The position numbers were made by a program, and so were the translations under genes. A stretch of 64,000 bases of DNA from Bordetella parapertussis (GTDB lineage Bacteria > Pseudomonadota > Gammaproteobacteria > Burkholderiales > SG8-41): the NCBI GenBank assembly GCA_945861275.1, contig CAMATZ010000010.1:1-64000 (forward strand), in the 5' to 3' direction. Below the pieces are notes generated by a model, which did not search any database, was not told the origin of the DNA, and saw only the letters and a program-made list of their open reading frames with translations. This document shows positions 59,438-64,000 of the stretch, one piece after another (position 1 is the first letter of the stretch; each line of letters starts with the position of its first letter).

Positions 59438-60118
59438 ATGCTCGATACCTTACGCAGCGTCCCTACTCCCGAAGGCTTTGAGCTTACGCTACGCTTGGCG
59501 GGCCCGGTGCCGCGGGCGCTCGCCTTTGTTATCGACTTGATGATACGTGTCGCCTTGTATGGCGTGCTGGCGATGGTGCTTGCCCAGTTGAAAGGTGCCG
59601 GCATGGGCATCCTGCTGATTCTGGCGTTTATGCTGGAGTGGTTCTACCCGGTCGTCTGCGAAGTGTGGTGGCAGGGCGCGACGCCCGGCAAACGCGCATT
59701 CGGCATGGTGGTGCTCAATGACAATGGCACGCCGGTTACGTTCGGTGCATCGGTCACGCGCAACCTGTTGCGCGCGGTGGATTTTCTGCCGTTCCTGTAT
59801 GCGTTTGGGCTGATTTCGATGCTGCTTAACCGCGATTTTAAGCGTCTGGGCGATCTGGCAGCTGGCACCATTGTTGTCTATCGCGACAAACCGGCGGTGC
59901 GCGCTGCATTGCCGCAGGCGCGACTGATCGCACCAGCGGTGGCGTTAACGCTCGCCGAAAAACGCGCGGTGCTTGATTTCGCCGAGCGCTACGCCACGCT
60001 GACGGAGGCGCGCGCCGACGAACTCGCCGGGCACGCCGCGCCCCTGGTGGGCGCCGCGCGCGAACCGGCGCAGGTGTTGCTGGGCATCGCGCACTATCAA
60101 CGGGGCAGGACCGCATGA
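59438..60118 (+). CDS. RDD-family membrane protein
   Basis: This 226-aa protein has an RDD domain: PRALAFVIDLMIRVALYGVL, then WWQGATPGKRAFGMVVL and RLGDLAAGTIVVYRDK. Two or three membrane helices are followed by a soluble C-terminal part (about 150-226). It is the first gene of a tightly overlapping operon with SpoIIM-, DUF4129- and DUF4350-type proteins and a MoxR ATPase. A GTG three codons earlier (59429) could be the start. Confidence 0.85.
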   Translation: MLDTLRSVPTPEGFELTLRLAGPVPRALAFVIDLMIRVALYGVLAMVLAQLKGAGMGILLILAFMLEWFYPVVCEVWWQGATPGKRAFGMVVLNDNGTPVTFGASVTRNLLRAVDFLPFLYAFGLISMLLNRDFKRLGDLAAGTIVVYRDKPAVRAALPQARLIAPAVALTLAEKRAVLDFAERYATLTEARADELAGHAAPLVGAAREPAQVLLGIAHYQRGRTA

Positions 60119-61110
60119 ACCAAACCAGCTTCGAGACACGCCATCGCAAGGACTGGATCGAGTTCGAGAATGGGCTCGCTACGCTGGACGCAGGTGGTGC
60201 TACACGCGCCAGCGCGTCGCGTGCGGCTGTGGCACGCCAGTGGCCGCACGGCTACCGCGAACTGGCGCACCACCTGGCATTGGCGCGCGACCGCGCCTAC
60301 AGCCCGGAGCTGGTCGACTACTTGAATCAACTCGCGCTGCGTGGCCACCAGCTGCTTTACGGCGCGCGCAGCAACGCGTTGAATGGCGTGATCAGTTTTG
60401 TCGGCCATGGTTTTCCGGCGCTGGTGAGGCAGGAGTCGTTGTTGGTGTGGATCGCGATAGCGCTGTTGTTCATACCGCTGTTGGGTTTGATTGCCGTGCT
60501 TCAGTATTTTCCCGAATTCGTTTACTACCTGGTGAGCCCGGAGCAACTCAGCGCCTACGAGCGCATGTATGCACCGGGCAATCGTGTGCTCGGCCCGCAC
60601 CGCGAGGCCGACAGTCAGGTGATGATGTTTGGCTATTACATCTGGAACAACGTGAAAATCGATTTTCAGTGTTTCGCCGGCGGCTTGATCTACGGCATCG
60701 GCGCCATATTTTTTCTGCTGTTCAACGGGTTTTCCATCGGCGCTGTTGCCGGGCACTTGACGCAATTGAGTTACACCCAGACTTTCTGGGGTTTCGTTTC
60801 CGGCCACAGTTCATGGGAATTGCTGGGGGCGGCACTCTCCGGCGCTGCAGGTCTGAAATTGGGCTGGGCGCTGATTGCACCGGGCCGCTACACGCGCCTG
60901 ACAGCACTGAAATTCGCCGCCGGTCCAGCCGTGCGTCTGCTTTACGGCGCCGCCGGCATGACCCTGTTTGCGGCCTTTATCGAAGCCTTTTGGTCATCCA
61001 GCACAGCGTTTTCGCCCGCTGTTAAATACGCGGTCGGGATCATGTTCTGGGTATTGTTCGCCTTGTATTTCATGTTCGTTGGCGGCGGCCGCAACAGCGA
61101 TGCGCATTGA
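60115..61110 (+). CDS. SpoIIM-like (stage II sporulation protein M family) membrane protein
   Basis: This 331-aa protein has a soluble N-terminal helical part (about 1-105) and about five membrane helices. WNNVKIDFQCFAGGLIYGIGAIFFLLFNGF, then GAVAGHL and a SGHSSWELLG segment are the SpoIIM-family landmarks. In non-sporulating bacteria these proteins sit in the MoxR operon studied here and their role is unsettled. The start overlaps the RDD stop (ATGA); the end overlaps the next gene by 11 bp. Confidence 0.87.
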   Translation: MNQTSFETRHRKDWIEFENGLATLDAGGATRASASRAAVARQWPHGYRELAHHLALARDRAYSPELVDYLNQLALRGHQLLYGARSNALNGVISFVGHGFPALVRQESLLVWIAIALLFIPLLGLIAVLQYFPEFVYYLVSPEQLSAYERMYAPGNRVLGPHREADSQVMMFGYYIWNNVKIDFQCFAGGLIYGIGAIFFLLFNGFSIGAVAGHLTQLSYTQTFWGFVSGHSSWELLGAALSGAAGLKLGWALIAPGRYTRLTALKFAAGPAVRLLYGAAGMTLFAAFIEAFWSSSTAFSPAVKYAVGIMFWVLFALYFMFVGGGRNSDAH

Positions 61111-62638
61111 CCAGCTCACCGTGGTGCTGCGCGCGCGTAACCCGTGGGAGTCGTTTGATTTGGGCATTGCATTGGCGCGCCGCACCGGCGCCAATTTGTA
61201 TTGGGCTTTTGTGTTGCCCTACCTCGCCTTTGCGTTGCTGGTGAATCTGATCACCTGGGGCCACCCCACCGCCGCTTTGCTGATTGTGTGGTGGGCAAAA
61301 CCGGCGTTTGACCGCATCGCGCTGTACGTGGTGGCGCAAGCGGTGTTTGGCGCCACACCGTCATGGCGCGCGACACTTGAAAGCTTATGGCAAATTCCGC
61401 GCACCGGCCTGCTGTATTCATTGACGATTGGGCGCTTTGACTTTGCGCGCAGCTTTCATCTGGCAGTGCCTCAGCTTGAAGGTCAAACCGGCAAGGCTCG
61501 GCGCGAGCGTGTTGCCGTGCTGGATAGCGCAGCGCGCAACCCCGCCGTGTGGCTTACGATTGTGATGATTCATTTCGCCTATGTGCTGCTGTTGGGCTTC
61601 GATGGCTTGCTCAAAATGATCACGCCCGGAGGCGCGCATTTCAGCGTGCAACTGGGGGACTATTTTTCATGGGGTGGGAGCGAGGCGTCGCTCATCAGTC
61701 AGTACCTCTTTAACGGCACCTTGGCGTTAATCGAGTGCGTGCTCGAACCGCTCTATGTTACGGCCGGTTTCTCACTCTACCTTTCGCGCCGCACTGTGCT
61801 TGAAGGTTGGGATTTGGAGGTGGCATTTAAACGCATGAGCGCGCGGGTCGCAGCGGCGGGCGCTGCGATGACCAGGGGCGTAGTGCTGTTGTTGACCGCA
61901 ATGCTGGTGCAAGCCGCTGCCGGCAACGATGCGTTTGCTCAGGTTGCCGCGAGCGACCCGCCGCAGCGTGTGGTTTCCGATGCGACCGTGAGGTCCGCAG
62001 AAAAACGGATGATGGAAGAAATCCTGAGCGGTCCCGATTTCAAGCAGGTTGAAGAGCGCAAGGTGTGGCGTCGCAAGCACCCGGCGAATGCAGAGGAACG
62101 GGAAGAACGCAAGATCGGTGACGGCTGGCTGGTATTTGCGCAATTCCTGGCTGAAGCGCTGCGCGTCGCCGCGTGGGTGATCGGCATAGCTTTTATTGGC
62201 TGGCTGCTGTATTACCTGTCGCAGCGGTTGGGCTGGTTTAGAGGCTTGATTGGAAAACGCACACGCTACAAACCCGATGTGCTGTTCGGGCTGGACTTGC
62301 GCGCCGAAAGCCTGCCCGTTGATATTCCGTCCGCCGCGCGCGCGCTGCTGGCGCAAGGTGACCTGCGCGCTGCCTTGTCGCTGTTGTATCGCGGTGCGCT
62401 GCGCGTGTTGATCCATGAGCGTGAGCTGGATTTGCTCAGAGGCGACACTGAAGGCGATTGCGTGCGCCGTGTTAACCGCACGGCACCGGGTGCGCTGGCC
62501 GATTACTTTCGCCGATTGGTTGAGGCATGGGGGCTCATCGCCTATGCGCGCCGCGTGCCGGAACCATCGCTGGCGCATGATTTGGTGGAAGATTGGGCGC
62601 GCTACTTTATGCCGCCCGGCGAGCAGGCGCCAGCATGA
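61100..62638 (+). CDS. DUF4129 domain membrane protein
   Basis: This 512-aa protein has several N-terminal helices (about 30-260), a charged linker (EERKVWRRKHPANAEEREERK, about 325-345), one further helix (about 360-385) and a C-terminal soluble DUF4129 domain (DIPSAARALLAQGDLRAALSLLYRGALR with LIHERELDLLRGDTEGDCVR). DUF4129 resembles transglutaminase-associated helical domains. No transglutaminase-like protein is seen up to the right edge. The ATG at 61100 lies inside the SpoIIM gene end. Confidence 0.85.
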   Translation: MRIDQLTVVLRARNPWESFDLGIALARRTGANLYWAFVLPYLAFALLVNLITWGHPTAALLIVWWAKPAFDRIALYVVAQAVFGATPSWRATLESLWQIPRTGLLYSLTIGRFDFARSFHLAVPQLEGQTGKARRERVAVLDSAARNPAVWLTIVMIHFAYVLLLGFDGLLKMITPGGAHFSVQLGDYFSWGGSEASLISQYLFNGTLALIECVLEPLYVTAGFSLYLSRRTVLEGWDLEVAFKRMSARVAAAGAAMTRGVVLLLTAMLVQAAAGNDAFAQVAASDPPQRVVSDATVRSAEKRMMEEILSGPDFKQVEERKVWRRKHPANAEEREERKIGDGWLVFAQFLAEALRVAAWVIGIAFIGWLLYYLSQRLGWFRGLIGKRTRYKPDVLFGLDLRAESLPVDIPSAARALLAQGDLRAALSLLYRGALRVLIHERELDLLRGDTEGDCVRRVNRTAPGALADYFRRLVEAWGLIAYARRVPEPSLAHDLVEDWARYFMPPGEQAPA

Positions 62639-63930
62639 AGCGGATCGGCTGGGTCCCTGTCCTTACCTTGCTGCTTTCGATGGCTGGCGGGGTTTGGTGG
62701 TTTATGACCTTTAAGCGTGTGACCGAGCCGGTCTACAGCGGGCTACAGGGCGCTGCGCGCGAAGACCCGTATCTGGCGCTGCGCCAGTTGTTAAAACGCA
62801 GCAAGCTGCCGCTGGAAGAGCCGGCGGTAGCGGCCACACCGGTGACAAAATTCGATAATCTGCCCGCCGCCGGCACGCTGTTGTTGGGCGATCGCCGCCA
62901 TCTGTTGATGACGCCGGAGCGCGTGCAGAAAATTGTCGCGTGGGTAGCTGCGGGCGGGCATCTGATTGTGGAGGCGGAGTATCCGGGCCGGCCCGACCCG
63001 CTGCTTGCCGCTTTTGGTCTAAGCCGTAAAGATTTGGTGCGGCCCAAGCCAGCGCCTAAATCGAAATCGAAGTCCAAAGCTGAAAGTGAAGGCGATACCA
63101 GCAACCCGTCGGATGGCGCAAAAGCAGAGTCGCCAGCGCCGGTGCCGCAATCCGTGAAAGGCCGCGCGCGCCGCGCAGCCGAGATCGCCGAGGTGACCCT
63201 GCCCGATGGCGGGCGGCCGCTGCAAGTGGAATTTGGCGCGTACCAAAACCTGAGTGTGCTTAAGCATGAGGGGTTTCATCTGGTGGCAGATAGTTTGGGC
63301 CTGCGGCTTGTCACCGCCGTCCGCGGCGCGGGGCGGGTGAGCGCAATTTCCAATTTCGATTTTCTGGTTTATCGCGGCACCTTCGACGTGAAGGAAGTGG
63401 CGCAGCAATCGACCCATCTCGGTAAGTACGACCACGCCGAGATGGTGCTGCGCCTGGTGCGCTTGAACCCGCATCATGCGCAATCGGCGTTGCGGCTGGT
63501 GTGGGGTGATGACGATGTGTCGTTGTGGCAATGGCTCGTCGATCATGCAGCGTACGCGCTGGCCAGCCTGGCGCTGCTGCTTGCCGTGTGGCTGTGGCGC
63601 GTCGTACCGCGGTTTGGTCCGCTCCTGTCGGATGCTGCGCCGGCGGAGCAAAAACTTGCCAGCCACCTGGAGGCTGTCGGCCGCTTCTACTGGAAACACA
63701 TGGAACCGGCGGAGATTTACGCCAGGCTGCGCGCCGCGTTTGTGCAGCGCTTAAGCGAGCGGCGGCCCGCTATCGCCACGCGTAATGCCGCTGAGCGCAA
63801 TGCGCAGCTTGCGCAATTGGCCGGTGTCCGGGCTGAAGCAGTGGCGCGCGCGCTGGATCAACCCGCGCATTCGGTGGGCGAACTCATACGCAACGCCGTA
63901 TTGTTGCAACGGGTATCACAAAAGCTTTGA
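62635..63930 (+). CDS. DUF4350 domain protein
   Basis: This 431-aa protein has an N-terminal helix (about 5-25), the DUF4350 part (about 40-115, with GTLLLGDRRHLLMTPERVQKIVAWVAAGGHLIVE, similar to GATase-like folds), a Lys/Ser-rich low-complexity linker (about 137-165), a second half leading to a helix (about 305-325) and a cytoplasmic tail. The order fits the known operon before MoxR. It overlaps the DUF4129 stop (ATGA). Confidence 0.85.
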   Translation: MKRIGWVPVLTLLLSMAGGVWWFMTFKRVTEPVYSGLQGAAREDPYLALRQLLKRSKLPLEEPAVAATPVTKFDNLPAAGTLLLGDRRHLLMTPERVQKIVAWVAAGGHLIVEAEYPGRPDPLLAAFGLSRKDLVRPKPAPKSKSKSKAESEGDTSNPSDGAKAESPAPVPQSVKGRARRAAEIAEVTLPDGGRPLQVEFGAYQNLSVLKHEGFHLVADSLGLRLVTAVRGAGRVSAISNFDFLVYRGTFDVKEVAQQSTHLGKYDHAEMVLRLVRLNPHHAQSALRLVWGDDDVSLWQWLVDHAAYALASLALLLAVWLWRVVPRFGPLLSDAAPAEQKLASHLEAVGRFYWKHMEPAEIYARLRAAFVQRLSERRPAIATRNAAERNAQLAQLAGVRAEAVARALDQPAHSVGELIRNAVLLQRVSQKL

Positions 63931-63967
63931 CGCGAATTTCTCACCTTCTTAAATTTGGATAGATACC

Positions 63968-64000
63968 ATGCCGCTTACCGACGAACAAACCAGCCAGGCC
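63968..64000 (+). CDS. Start of a MoxR-type AAA ATPase gene (truncated by the window)
   Basis: Only 11 codons are visible (MPLTDEQTSQA), 37 bp after the DUF4350 gene. MoxR ATPase is inferred from the operon order, not from the residues. Confidence 0.45.
   Translation, partial: MPLTDEQTSQA

Overview
The window reads as a stretch of a GC-rich betaproteobacterial chromosome, probably an environmental Burkholderiales/Nitrosomonadales-like organism (inference). The basis is the gene content: two Bug-type tripartite-tricarboxylate receptors, LapG, HslR, a PP2C/Ser-Thr kinase fusion attached to a nitrate assimilation cluster, a RDD-SpoIIM-DUF4129-DUF4350-MoxR operon, and dispersed short palindromic repeats. 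There is no plasmid or phage backbone.

Layout. 1-2706 is a complete IS66-type transposon with terminal inverted repeats that carries a DruA-family (DUF4338) gene and a YgiT-type zinc-finger gene; its left end is base 1 of the window. 2.7-12.2 kb is ordinary chromosome: lapG, tRNA-Arg(CCG), a tandemly duplicated prepilin locus whose large pilins contain a duplicated globular domain, a Bug receptor, an M14 peptidase, a B12-binding radical SAM enzyme, DUF2237, a membrane protein and hslR. 12.2-16.7 kb is an accessory island lying between intact hslR and a diverged fragment of hslR. It holds a nonsense-mutated IS1-family transposase, four GTTGACAA repeats spaced 21, 21 and 22 bp in front of an HTH-HATPase-STAS regulator, a small downstream gene, a 3' fragment of ogt and a flavin-dependent halogenase-like gene. 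16.7-22.1 kb holds a YHS lipoprotein, a TauD-type dioxygenase, YchJ, an SDR, an amidohydrolase and a toxin-antitoxin pair with a frameshifted toxin. 22.3-33.4 kb, all on the minus strand, holds a 1909-aa alpha-2-macroglobulin, PhoD, a secreted hypothetical protein, and a Bug/enolase-superfamily/HpcH-aldolase operon. 33.5-41.5 kb is mixed housekeeping, including a PA0069-type radical SAM protein interrupted by a 348-aa LAGLIDADG intein placed exactly inside its Fe-S cysteine motif.

41.6-57.1 kb is a nitrate assimilation cluster: a molybdopterin nitrate reductase, a DmsB-DmsC-like fusion, an ANTAR regulator (NasT type), nrtABC, a small gene plus a chlorite-dismutase family gene, nirBD, a NarK/NasA transporter and a PP2C-kinase fusion. 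Three near-perfect sigma-54 promoters (41671, 46703, 50996), at least one excellent NtrC site (50926-50940), and a two-hexaloop leader followed by a terminator in front of nrtA suggest combined nitrogen-limitation (NtrC) and nitrate (ANTAR antitermination) control. Nitrate would be imported by NrtABC/NarK, reduced by the nitrate reductase with electrons probably drawn from quinol through the DmsBC-like partner, then taken to ammonium by NirBD; the Cld-like protein could deal with chlorite made when the reductase acts on chlorate.

57.1-64 kb holds dut, an orphan hicB, coaBC and the start of the RDD-SpoIIM-DUF4129-DUF4350-MoxR operon, which runs off the right edge. All identifications come from reading motifs by eye; no database search was run.
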